Assembly (NCBI RefSeq): GCF_003967195.1
Contig: NZ_AP018725.1
Location: 2,531,001 to 2,595,000, forward strand
Source: Sulfuriflexus mobilis
Lineage (GTDB): Bacteria; Pseudomonadota; Gammaproteobacteria; AKS1
Direction: 5' to 3'
DNA: 64,000 nt
The translations under genes and the position numbers were made by a program. Under the pieces are notes generated by a model. The model was given only the letters and a program-made list of their open reading frames with translations. It was not told where the DNA came from and ran no database searches. Below are positions 20,183 to 28,337 of this stretch, one piece after another; the stretch's first letter is position 1; each line of letters begins with the position of its first letter.

Positions 20183-20899
20183 ATGTTCCTGAAAAGAGTG
20201 AAGCCAATGATTACACGGAAAACATGGTCTACGACCCGGTTGCTCATCGCTTCCATAGCAGGGCTCGGGTTTTTCGCTGTGATTGTCTTCTGGCCCGCAG
20301 GGAGAATTGACTGGGTAGAAGGCTGGCTCTATTTCGGGATTGTCACGATGTATATGTTTATCAACTTTGTCTATCTTCGGCGTGTAAATCCCGAGGTTAT
20401 CGAGCATCGGCTCCGATTGGGCAAAGGCACGAAGCTTTGGGATAAGATATGGCTCACTTTCTTCACACCGGTCTTCCTGGCAATCTACGTCATCGCGGGA
20501 TTCGATACGGTCCGTTTCGAATGGTCAACGATGCCCTTGTGGCTATGGCCCTTGGGGTTGGCGCTCTGGCTACCGGGTACCGCACTGTTTACGTGGTCCA
20601 TGGGAGTTAATCCCTTCTTTGAGAAAACGGTTCGGATTCAGACAGAACGAGGACACCGTGTAATCGATACCGGTCCGTATAGCTTTGTTCGCCACCCCGG
20701 CTATCTGGGACTATTTGGTTGGAGCCTATCCACCCCTCTGCTCCTGGGCTCATGGTGGGCATTTCTTCCAGCCCTGCTGTCCATTGTCAGCCTTGTGATT
20801 CGGACCGCGTTGGAAGACCGGACGCTACACGAAGAACTCACCGGTTACCGAGAATATGCAAGCAGAGTTCGCTATAGATTGATCCCGAGTATTTGGTGA
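20183..20899 (+). CDS. Isoprenylcysteine methyltransferase-type membrane protein
   Basis: 238 residues from ATG 20183; ATG 20207 (MITRKTW) is an alternative start. About five membrane helices. The C-terminal half carries the ICMT/PEMT-type AdoMet-binding motif: DTGPYSFVRHPGYLGLFGW, followed about 40 residues later by the Glu pair in ALEDRTLHEELTGYREY. Bacterial members methylate lipids or small molecules in the membrane; the substrate here is unknown. It is separated from the preceding membrane protein by 156 bases on the same strand. Confidence 0.8.
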   Translation: MFLKRVKPMITRKTWSTTRLLIASIAGLGFFAVIVFWPAGRIDWVEGWLYFGIVTMYMFINFVYLRRVNPEVIEHRLRLGKGTKLWDKIWLTFFTPVFLAIYVIAGFDTVRFEWSTMPLWLWPLGLALWLPGTALFTWSMGVNPFFEKTVRIQTERGHRVIDTGPYSFVRHPGYLGLFGWSLSTPLLLGSWWAFLPALLSIVSLVIRTALEDRTLHEELTGYREYASRVRYRLIPSIW

Positions 20900-21002
20900 A
20901 CCTGTGTGTTTACCCTGTTTTCCAAGATTCGTTTTCTGCCTGGATTAGTCCTTTCCCGTGGCAACTGACTGGAAATAAACCTGGCCGGGCATATCACTAA
21001 TA

Positions 21003-23453
21003 CTAACGCAGCCATCGTTGTGCGCTTATCGCGGCCAGACCATACAGGGCGAGTGCTGCGAGAATTACAAACGTGAAGCCGAAATGGATCGCGAGCAGGC
21101 TTGCGAGTACCGCGCTGAGCACCGAGGCGCAACCATTTACCCCCCATACCCATGGCACCAGCCCGGGGCCTGTCTCGGCAAGTCGGGAAAGCCCCAGCGG
21201 GAACGGCATGCCCATACAGAAGGCCAGCGGTGCAATCAACAAAACAGACACAATGACTTTTATCATTGTTGGTTGTGCAATGAATAATGAAAATAACGGC
21301 CCGAGCAGGAACAGATAGGCAACCGCCATGGCCACTATCATCGCTACTGACCACCCCACCCCCCTGGCGTGACGGCCGGTGGCGGCAAAACGACCTGACC
21401 ACGCACTGCCCAGGCCGGCGAAGACGAGGAAGGCCGCCAGTACCACGGTCACGGCAAAGATCGGGTGATGCAGGAATAGAATGAATTTCTGTATATAGGC
21501 GATCTCGATGAACAGGAAGGCCAGGCCAAGCGCAAGAAAATAGGTGAAGGCTCGCAACCTCAAGGCAGTGCCGGCAGGTGGCCCAACGCCCCGGTGATAG
21601 AAAACCAGTGGTAATAACACCAGCACAATACTGGCCAGCAAGGCCTGCAACAAGGTGGCAACGAGTATCAGGTAACCCCACTCGAGCAGCGGCATGCCCC
21701 CCTGCCCTGTCAGCGACCAGATCTCGGGCAACACGGCCCATTTAAAGAACTGGAAGAAGTACGGCCGGTCATCGGTGGCGGGTTCGAGGTTGAACTTGTA
21801 GGCCTGCATAAAGTCTTCACGCCCCTCACCAAGCATGGCGGTGGCGCCAATATGAAACCAGGCCTTTGCCAGTACGTTATAACGATTTGCCTCCCCGGCG
21901 GTCATGCCCGGGTAATAGGCCACATCAAAAGAACGTTGCCGGCAAAACGCCCGCAGCATGGTCAACTCGTTCGCCGTGAAGGGCATTTTCTTGATCAACA
22001 ACGTACTGGTCTGCAGGCTGCGTATTAATACGAGGTGTTGTTCAGGGTTCTTGATACCATCGCGCCGCAGTGCATCAATGGCGGTCGCAAACAGTCGCAG
22101 GGTGTCGCGCGGCGGCAGCTTTATCCAGCGGCTGATACCTAGATAACCATCCGGCTTCAGGCGGGCCAGGTAGGTCTGCAAGGCCTCGACGGTGTACAGG
22201 TAACTTTCACTCAGCGCATACAGCCCGGCAGATGAGGCACTGAACGAGTCCACCATGGCCAACTGCACAAGGTCATAATAGGCCTCGTCACCGGCAACAA
22301 AACCGCGCGCCTCTTCTGCAAATACCTTAATGGTCATGTCATCATAAAGCTGCCCGGAAAAGTCGCGGTAATTGTCACGCAACAGGTCGATGATCTGCCT
22401 GTTGAGTTCCACCGCGCTGATGTGTGTCACGCCATGATAACGGGCCTGCAGAACTTCCGCGCCACCACCCGCGCCGAGCACCAGCACATCGTCCATGTTT
22501 GATAGATGGTAGGGCAGTGACGAGGTCAGTTGCCCAAGGTAGGCCAGTGCCTGCCGTTCACCGCTGTCGCGCGTGATCGCGGTCATGGCATCGGCATCGA
22601 TAAATACCCCGACCTGTTCAGGGGGTTCGGCATGTGCATTCAGGCTCAGACCGGGTGCCTGTCGAAACGGCACCACAGGGTTCTCCACCACCGTGACCAG
22701 GCCCAGTGGACTGGAACGCTGCTTAACCACGGTTGCTCCGCTTACCCTTAATGCCTGGGGCAGGCCCTTGTAAGGTGATATTTCCGGTTCGGTCCATGAG
22801 CCTGGCAAGAAAAACGGCACGATGATTCCGGCCAGAAAAATCGCCAGCAGCGGACGAAATATTCCAGGGCTATTCCGGTATAACTCCCAGCTTGCCAGCG
22901 CCGCGGCGAGCATGGCCAACGCCATTATATATGCCGGGATCTCGCCGGGGAGTACGGCAAACAACAGGATGATGATAACCAGGCTGCCAAACCCTGCACC
23001 GATAAGGTCGGCGGCATAGATGCGCGACATGTCACCCCGGTAGCGGATAAAGCTCAGGCCAATGGCATTGGCGGCAAAAAAGAATGGCAATGCGAGCAGG
23101 ACATAGATGCCCACCAGCCTGGCGGCTTGCCGTGGGTCCCAAAGGATCTCTTCGGCATTGAAGGGTATGTACTGGGCAGCCAGGTAACAGGCATAGGCCG
23201 ACAGGCCAAACAATACTATGTTGCCAAGATAGACGCGCTCATAACGTGGCAACAATCGGTTCCTGAACAAGGTGAGAAAGGTGCCGCTCGCGCCATAGCC
23301 CAGCAGCGCCAGGCTGATAATCATGTAGGCAAAATGATGCCACTGGATGATCGAAAATACACGCATGAGGAGGATCTCATACGCCAGCGCAGTCATCGAG
23401 ATCACGGCGATGGAACACCATGGCGGCTGTGCATGCTGCGCTGTTGTTGTCAT
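21003..23453 (-). CDS. Spermidine-synthase-like integral membrane protein
   Basis: 816 residues in three parts. The N-terminal third (1-215) has about six membrane helices, beginning with TALAYEILLMRVFSIIQWHHFAYMIISLALLGYGASG. The middle (about 240-560) is a spermidine-synthase-like Rossmann domain with VLVLGAGGGAEVLQA, ISAVELNRQI and DLVQLAMVDSFSASSAGLYALSESYLYT. The last part has another six to seven helices, including LFIEIAYIQKFILFLHHP and FCMGMPFPLGL. Similar membrane-embedded polyamine-synthase-like proteins are widespread but uncharacterised. It heads away from the region and is followed downstream by no gene until 20899 on the other strand. Confidence 0.8.
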   Translation of the reverse strand: MTTTAQHAQPPWCSIAVISMTALAYEILLMRVFSIIQWHHFAYMIISLALLGYGASGTFLTLFRNRLLPRYERVYLGNIVLFGLSAYACYLAAQYIPFNAEEILWDPRQAARLVGIYVLLALPFFFAANAIGLSFIRYRGDMSRIYAADLIGAGFGSLVIIILLFAVLPGEIPAYIMALAMLAAALASWELYRNSPGIFRPLLAIFLAGIIVPFFLPGSWTEPEISPYKGLPQALRVSGATVVKQRSSPLGLVTVVENPVVPFRQAPGLSLNAHAEPPEQVGVFIDADAMTAITRDSGERQALAYLGQLTSSLPYHLSNMDDVLVLGAGGGAEVLQARYHGVTHISAVELNRQIIDLLRDNYRDFSGQLYDDMTIKVFAEEARGFVAGDEAYYDLVQLAMVDSFSASSAGLYALSESYLYTVEALQTYLARLKPDGYLGISRWIKLPPRDTLRLFATAIDALRRDGIKNPEQHLVLIRSLQTSTLLIKKMPFTANELTMLRAFCRQRSFDVAYYPGMTAGEANRYNVLAKAWFHIGATAMLGEGREDFMQAYKFNLEPATDDRPYFFQFFKWAVLPEIWSLTGQGGMPLLEWGYLILVATLLQALLASIVLVLLPLVFYHRGVGPPAGTALRLRAFTYFLALGLAFLFIEIAYIQKFILFLHHPIFAVTVVLAAFLVFAGLGSAWSGRFAATGRHARGVGWSVAMIVAMAVAYLFLLGPLFSLFIAQPTMIKVIVSVLLIAPLAFCMGMPFPLGLSRLAETGPGLVPWVWGVNGCASVLSAVLASLLAIHFGFTFVILAALALYGLAAISAQRWLR

Positions 23454-23521
23454 GCTCTGCTTCCCCCGGAGACTACTCCAGGAATAATTACTCCGTGTTG
23501 GGTAACTACAGATGGCACAAA

Positions 23522-24274
23522 TCAGTCGTGCTTACCCGTGAGCGGTACAAACCTTACCGGCAGGATCTGGCGGGTTGTGACTTCTCCATGTTCGTCCTTT
23601 ACTACCAGCACCAGCTGTTGTGTCATGAACCGGCTACCTACCGGTATCACCATGCGACCGCCCGGCTTGAGTTGCTTGATCAGCGGTGGCGGAATATGAC
23701 CGGCGGCGGCCGTCACAACAATGACATCAAAGGGCGCCTGCTCCGGCCAGCCATAGTAGCCATCCCCGCTGCGGGTATGGACGTTCGTGCAGCCTTGTTG
23801 TTCGAGTACCGCAGCGGCCTGTTCGGCAAGTTCATCGATGATCTCAATGCTGTACACCTTGTCGACCAGTTCCGCCAGGATTGCCGCCTGATAGCCCGAG
23901 CCGGTACCCACCTCCAATGCCTTGTCAGTGGGTGCCGTCGACAGGAGATCGGTCATCAGTGCGACAATATAGGGTTGCGAGATGGTCTGGCCATGGCCGA
24001 TGGGCAGGGGGCGGTTCTCGTAGCTGTAGTAGCGATATTCTTCCGGCACAAAGGCGTGGCGTGCCACCTTGCCCATGGCCTGCATAACGGCGGGGTCAAA
24101 ACTGCTCTTGCCTATATATATCTCTGTCTCGCGGACGTCCTGTTCTATCGCCTTGAGTAGCCTCTGACGTTCCCGGTCATAATCAATATCGGCAGATACC
24201 AGTGCCGACATGAACAGGCCCAGCAGGGCCAGCCCCGGTACAAATAGTTTTGTCAGACTATGGGCATGCATCAC
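23522..24274 (-). CDS. Exported protein-L-isoaspartate O-methyltransferase
   Basis: 250 residues. PIMT methylates isoaspartyl residues in damaged proteins so they can revert to Asp. Typical signatures: GHGQTISQPYIVALMTDLL, AdoMet-binding ALEVGTGSGYQAAILAEL, and FDVIVVTAAAGHIPPPL near the end. Unlike cytosolic Pcm, it begins with a 28-residue signal peptide or anchor (LFVPGLALLGLFMSALVSA-D), so it appears to act outside the cytoplasm, although AdoMet is a cytoplasmic cofactor. It sits between a membrane polyamine-synthase-like gene and a secreted dehydrogenase, all on the minus strand and about 50-70 bases apart. Confidence 0.88.
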   Translation of the reverse strand: MMHAHSLTKLFVPGLALLGLFMSALVSADIDYDRERQRLLKAIEQDVRETEIYIGKSSFDPAVMQAMGKVARHAFVPEEYRYYSYENRPLPIGHGQTISQPYIVALMTDLLSTAPTDKALEVGTGSGYQAAILAELVDKVYSIEIIDELAEQAAAVLEQQGCTNVHTRSGDGYYGWPEQAPFDVIVVTAAAGHIPPPLIKQLKPGGRMVIPVGSRFMTQQLVLVVKDEHGEVTTRQILPVRFVPLTGKHD

Positions 24275-24322
24275 ACAAGTCCTTTTCCCTGAACAACGGA
24301 CACGGCCAGAGGACAGCCTGCC

Positions 24323-25525
24323 TCAGTTCATTTTGGTCAGACGGAACAAGCCATTAATACCACTATCACTGCTAAAGTAAAGGGCGCCATCGGGGCCAAA
24401 CGCGACGCCGACGGGGCGCGCCCAGCGTGCACCACTCTCAAACTGGAAGCCGGTCACCAGGTCATCGACTCCCTGTACCTCACCGCCCCTGAAGCGTACG
24501 GCGACGAGCTTCGGCTCCCGCCGTGTTGCCGGGTTACCGAAGGCGTCACCGCGTGGTTGTGTCCCCCACGAGCCCTTCAGGGCCACGATCGCGTCATGCT
24601 CGAGTGCCTGGATAAAATGCCCCTTCGGCACAAAAGCCACCGCCATGGGTGCATTACGAGCCGGGAAGCTTGCCGCCGGCAGGCTGACCGCCGTCATCGG
24701 TCGAGGTGGTTTGCCGTTGATGCAGTCGTCACGTTGTAACCGTTTACCGTCATATTGAAACCACGGCATGCCATGAAAGGAACCCGGGGTCAGGCGGGCA
24801 AAATACTCCGGTGGCAATTCGAAACCCCAATGGTCCGGACCATTATTGCTCGCATACATGATCCCACTGCCTGGGTGCCAGTCAAATCCCACCGGGTTAC
24901 GCAGGCCGCTGGCAAAGACCTGCCATATTGGCCTATCGCCGCTTTCATCCAGCACCAGTACCCCGCCACGCCGGTCCTCTATATCGTAACCATCACCCAG
25001 GTATTGGTCGCTGCAATTACCGCTGATACCGAGGCTGACATAGACTCGCCCGTCCGGGCCGATGCGTAAGCTACGGCTGTTATGCCCACCACCTCCCGGC
25101 AGGGGGGCCAACAGGCTCAGTGCCTCAGGCGCCAGCGTCTTCTGCCCGGGCTGGTAGCTGGCACGGTAGACACCGGCCGTCTGCGCAATGAGGATCTCAC
25201 CATCGCGGAAGGCAACACTGTGCGGGTAGTCATCCAGTTCAACCAGTATCTCGGGCTGACGGTAAGGGGGTGGTAGGCGGTAGACATGACCGGAGTGTGA
25301 CCCCATGAACAGGTCACCATTGGCGGCAAAGCTGATCAGCCGGGGTCCGTCCAACTCGTCCGTCAGCAGCTCCAGATGGTAGCCCTGCGGCAAACGGACA
25401 ACAACCGTTTCGCCATTCAGGCTTATGCCCTGCTGCCGGTACTCAAGCCGCTCGCTTGCCGCCATGGCCTCAGCCGGAACCACGAAAAACAGGAAAAAAA
25501 CGAGTATTTTCTTCATGTGACGCAT
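24323..25525 (-). CDS. Secreted sorbosone dehydrogenase-like beta-propeller protein
   Basis: 400 residues when started at ATG 25525 (MRHMKKIL); ATG 25516 is equally possible. The frame extends 41 codons farther upstream, but that part overlaps the promoter of the divergent gene and lacks signal features. Residues up to about 26 form a signal peptide. The body shows the PQQ-dependent aldose/sorbosone dehydrogenase pattern: GPRLISFAANGDLFMGSHSGHVYR, GGGGHNSRSLRIGPDGRVYVSLG, FASGLRNPVGFDWHPGSGIMYASNNGPDHWG, MAVAFVPKGHF and GVAFGPDGALYFSSDSGINGLFRL. Substrate unknown. Confidence 0.85.
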   Translation of the reverse strand: MRHMKKILVFFLFFVVPAEAMAASERLEYRQQGISLNGETVVVRLPQGYHLELLTDELDGPRLISFAANGDLFMGSHSGHVYRLPPPYRQPEILVELDDYPHSVAFRDGEILIAQTAGVYRASYQPGQKTLAPEALSLLAPLPGGGGHNSRSLRIGPDGRVYVSLGISGNCSDQYLGDGYDIEDRRGGVLVLDESGDRPIWQVFASGLRNPVGFDWHPGSGIMYASNNGPDHWGFELPPEYFARLTPGSFHGMPWFQYDGKRLQRDDCINGKPPRPMTAVSLPAASFPARNAPMAVAFVPKGHFIQALEHDAIVALKGSWGTQPRGDAFGNPATRREPKLVAVRFRGGEVQGVDDLVTGFQFESGARWARPVGVAFGPDGALYFSSDSGINGLFRLTKMN

Positions 25526-25672
25526 CGCTCCATCATGCTCAAACCGGGTCTTGTTCAAGAATAAGACGATCGGCGGGCAATGTCGCGCATAATATTTCCG
25601 GCAGGCGATTAGTCCTTGCTCGGTAATACTTATATAATCAGCGGCCATAGCAAACCGTCCCGAGGAAAGACC

Positions 25673-25918
25673 ATGCCCTTTAGTCCCGACCTGGTAGAAG
25701 AACTCAATGTTCTAGCCCGTTATAACCTGACCACCACCCAGGAGGGCATCAAGGTACACAAGACCGCCGACCCGGCCATGGTCGACACCATCAAGCGCAT
25801 GTACGAAAAGGGGCTACTGTCACAGGCCGACGGCGGTTACCTGACCGACCTCGGACGTGAGGCGGCCGAGCATGCGCAGATCGCCCTGACCATCCTCGCC
25901 TCGAGCGCACATCATTAA
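25673..25918 (+). CDS. TIGR02647 family DNA-binding-like protein
   Basis: 81 residues from ATG 25673, preceded by GAGGAAAG (25662-25668). The frame is open farther upstream, but that part is not supported. It has winged-helix-like character: MPFSPDLVEELNVLARYNLTTTQEGIKVHKTADPAMV, then LLSQADGGYLTDLGREAAEHAQIALTIL. This matches the TIGR02647 family as I remember it, often annotated as DNA-binding. ppnP follows after 14 bases and hopJ after that, so a small operon is likely. Confidence 0.85.
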   Translation: MPFSPDLVEELNVLARYNLTTTQEGIKVHKTADPAMVDTIKRMYEKGLLSQADGGYLTDLGREAAEHAQIALTILASSAHH

Positions 25919-25932
25919 TAACAGGGATCAGC

Positions 25933-26214
25933 ATGTTTGACGTAAACGACTATTTTGATGGCAAGGTCAAATCCCTCGCCTTTACTGCCGAAGGTGGCAA
26001 GGCCACCGTTGGCGTCATGGCCGCAGGTGAATACGAGTTTGGCACCAACTGTATAGAACACATGACTTTGATCAGCGGGCAGATGGCAGTAAAGCTGCCC
26101 GGTGAAGATGCTTTTCGTGATATTGCCGTGAACGAGACCTTCATCGTCGAGGCTAATGTAAAGTTTCAGGTCAGGATCGGCGAAGACAGCGCTTACCTGT
26201 GTCTGTATAAATAG
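25933..26214 (+). CDS. ppnP: Pyrimidine/purine nucleoside phosphorylase PpnP
   Basis: 93 residues, the exact size of the YaiE/DUF1255 cupin family now named PpnP. It splits nucleosides with phosphate to ribose 1-phosphate and free base. Family features are YFDGKVKSLAF, GVMAAGEYEFGTNCIEHMTLISGQMAVKLPG and NETFIVEANVKFQVR. Small cytoplasmic single-cupin fold. Second gene of a probable four-gene run (25673-27283). Confidence 0.95.
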   Translation: MFDVNDYFDGKVKSLAFTAEGGKATVGVMAAGEYEFGTNCIEHMTLISGQMAVKLPGEDAFRDIAVNETFIVEANVKFQVRIGEDSAYLCLYK

Positions 26215-26241
26215 ATCATCCATAACACCAGGGTTTTACCT

Positions 26242-26598
26242 ATGCCTGTCAATACACTGATTGAAAAAATCCGTACTAGCCCTGACAGCGTTGAGTTTAA
26301 CGAGGTCATCGACTGTATCACCGAATATTATGATTACACCCGGAGCCGTTTCACAAACGGTGCCGCCGAAGACATGGTAGTTAACGAGGCCGGCGCGAAC
26401 GAGGGTTCCTGCAAGATCTTTGCCTTCGCAAGGCTAAATGACCTCAATGAACAGGAGACGTTGACCTGCTTCGGCAGATATTACCGGGAAGATGTACTGG
26501 CAAATCCCGGTGGCGAGGACCATGCCAACATCCGCACCTTCATGCGTCACGGTTGGGCCGGCATTCAGTTTGACCACCCTGCACTGGCAGGCAGGTAA
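26242..26598 (+). CDS. HopJ family protein
   Basis: 118 residues. FNEVIDCITEYYDYTRSRFTNG, EGSCKIFAFARLNDLNEQETLTCFGRYYREDVL and NIRTFMRHGWAGIQFD are hallmarks of the HopJ type III effector family. The name is historical: homologues occur in many free-living bacteria without type III secretion, and no secretion genes are in the window, so a housekeeping role is more likely. It lies 27 bases after ppnP and 13 bases before the next gene's chosen start. Confidence 0.9.
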   Translation: MPVNTLIEKIRTSPDSVEFNEVIDCITEYYDYTRSRFTNGAAEDMVVNEAGANEGSCKIFAFARLNDLNEQETLTCFGRYYREDVLANPGGEDHANIRTFMRHGWAGIQFDHPALAGR

Positions 26599-26611
26599 GC
26601 GACTAACACCG

Positions 26612-27283
26612 ATGGCAACCCGGGGCGGCATGATCATCCTGCTTTTCGCCCTGCTGTCATCACTATCAGCCGACGAGTCCATGACGCCGGGGCAACTCGA
26701 GGAGTGGTTTAACCGTGACGATGAAACCTCAAGCGCAGAGGTCAACGAGGGTACGCTGCAATTCATTGCCCCGCCGGAAAAGGCCGTCCTGCACTCCGTT
26801 AATACCCTGACCATTGACGAAAACAGTATTGATAACGGCTGGGTGGACCTCGCACAGTGTTACCGACACCTCGACGCGGTGGCCGTGGCAGAGGTGGTCT
26901 ATCGCTACCGGCAGATGCGCGGGCTGCGGATAACGTCTACGCACAATATTGGCTCGGCGCAGCGGCAGGGACAGTCTATCCAGCTCAAGGATGTGCTCAG
27001 GGGTGCAGAATTATGCATACGGGCCGAGGTGAGGATTTTCTACCAGAACCCTGATCGGACCTACAGCCTGGTCAATGGCCCCTTCCACCGCCGGTTTCTC
27101 GATGGCTACTACCCTTACCATGTCACGCTGACGATTCATTATCCGGGGCAACGACTGACGGTCGAGAAAACAAACCCCACCATGCAGCTGGGGTTCGAGG
27201 TCAAACAGCTTGCCAGTAGTTTGACTATAGACAGCCACTTTGAGGGGGTGCTGAATACGGAAATTATCTTCCGGGAAAAATAA
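26612..27283 (+). CDS. Predicted periplasmic protein, unknown
   Basis: 223 residues from ATG 26612; ATG 26630 (MIILLF) is an alternative that would begin directly with the hydrophobic core. The longer frame back to 26492 overlaps hopJ and is not believed. A signal peptide ends near SSLSA. The mature part is beta-rich, with two cysteines (AQCYRHLDAVAVAEVVYRY and GAELCIRAEVRIFYQ) that could form a disulfide, and ends SLTIDSHFEGVLNTEIIFREK. No family recognised. Likely co-transcribed with hopJ. Confidence 0.7.
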   Translation: MATRGGMIILLFALLSSLSADESMTPGQLEEWFNRDDETSSAEVNEGTLQFIAPPEKAVLHSVNTLTIDENSIDNGWVDLAQCYRHLDAVAVAEVVYRYRQMRGLRITSTHNIGSAQRQGQSIQLKDVLRGAELCIRAEVRIFYQNPDRTYSLVNGPFHRRFLDGYYPYHVTLTIHYPGQRLTVEKTNPTMQLGFEVKQLASSLTIDSHFEGVLNTEIIFREK

Positions 27284-27376
27284 GGCACCTGTTTCTTAAC
27301 AGACCCTTTCCTTCCCGTGTTGTATAGTACTGGACAGAAGTCCGGTAAACCAAAAGACTAACAGGAGAAGCACATC

Positions 27377-27727
27377 ATGAAACCTATCCTTATGGTTGAA
27401 TTCAGTGCCAAGGTTGGCGGAGTTGAGTCCAGGGAGGAGAGCGTGCCATTGCATAGCCCGGAGGAGCTGTTTGCCTTCGTTGCCCCCGGTGGTGGCTGCG
27501 AATTAATACCTAATGAGGTAGGCGAGATCAAGATGGTCTTCCTGCCGCCCGCACACCCGAACACACAAAATCCGATCGCGGACGAACCGGCCACCCTGCA
27601 GCTGGGCATGGTGTTTTTCAGCGGGCCGCTGTCGGAAATCGCGCAAACCGCGACAGAGATCCTCGACAAGGCCGGGCGTGGCGAACTCTCAAGTTCCTTC
27701 CTCAAGGTTATTGGCGCACCGGCCTGA
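27377..27727 (+). CDS. Hypothetical protein
   Basis: 116 residues. Good ribosome site (ACAGGAGAAG) before ATG 27377. Cytoplasmic, without signal or membrane segment. Features: ILMVEFSAKVGGVESREE at the start, a Gly/Pro-rich middle (FVAPGGGCELIPNEVGEIKMVFLPPAHPNTQNP), and an amphipathic helix near the end (LSEIAQTATEILDKAG). No family recognised. Followed by a GNAT gene after 79 bases. Confidence 0.7.
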   Translation: MKPILMVEFSAKVGGVESREESVPLHSPEELFAFVAPGGGCELIPNEVGEIKMVFLPPAHPNTQNPIADEPATLQLGMVFFSGPLSEIAQTATEILDKAGRGELSSSFLKVIGAPA

Positions 27728-27806
27728 GTCGCCAGTCCTTTTATTGCCACAGTGTATTCAGACCGGCATGACGCCGGCCATTATGGTCTGTATCATAATT
27801 GACACC

Positions 27807-28337
27807 ATGTCAGACCTGTATTTTCGAATAGCCAAAACCAGCGATGCTTCACTGATTGCAACACTGGTAAACAGCGCCTATCGTGGCGATAGCAGCCGAC
27901 TAGGCTGGACCACCGAGGCAGACCTGTTGGGCGGGCAGCGCACGGACCCGCAGGCCATCGGCGATATCCTCGGCAGCGACAATAACGTCATCCTGCTCTG
28001 TTATCGACAGCAGCAGGCTATCGGTACGACGCACCTGCGACGTGATGCAGGCACCTGCCATTTTGGCATGTTTACCGTTCAGCCCGGCTTGCAAGGCCAG
28101 GGTATCGGCAAACAATTTATTGCCCATGCCGAACAATACGCTCGCGATACATGGGGCTGTGCCACGATGAGTATGACCGTCATCACGCTGCGACAGGAAT
28201 TACTCCGATGGTATGAGCGCCGTGGTTATATCAATAGCGGTGAACACGCCGAGTTCCCCTATGGAGATGAACGCTTCGGACTCCCGCGCCGTGATGACCT
28301 GCAACTGACCATCCTCAAAAAATCACTTATCAAGTAA
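27807..28337 (+). CDS. GNAT family N-acetyltransferase
   Basis: 176 residues from ATG 27807; the upstream part of the frame is not supported. GNAT fold: FRIAKTSDASLIATLVNSAYRG (motif C/D start), acetyl-CoA-binding FTVQPGLQGQGIGKQFIAHAEQYA (Q/R-x-x-G-x-G/A motif A), and the terminal RRGYINSGEHAEFPYGDERFG. The substrate cannot be predicted. Its last 15 bases overlap the end of the convergent thioredoxin-fusion gene. Confidence 0.9.
   Translation: MSDLYFRIAKTSDASLIATLVNSAYRGDSSRLGWTTEADLLGGQRTDPQAIGDILGSDNNVILLCYRQQQAIGTTHLRRDAGTCHFGMFTVQPGLQGQGIGKQFIAHAEQYARDTWGCATMSMTVITLRQELLRWYERRGYINSGEHAEFPYGDERFGLPRRDDLQLTILKKSLIK

Noticed and set aside
20872..21741. 289-codon minus-strand frame
   Set aside because: Overlaps the spermidine-synthase-like gene in another frame on the same strand; no initiation site and random composition.
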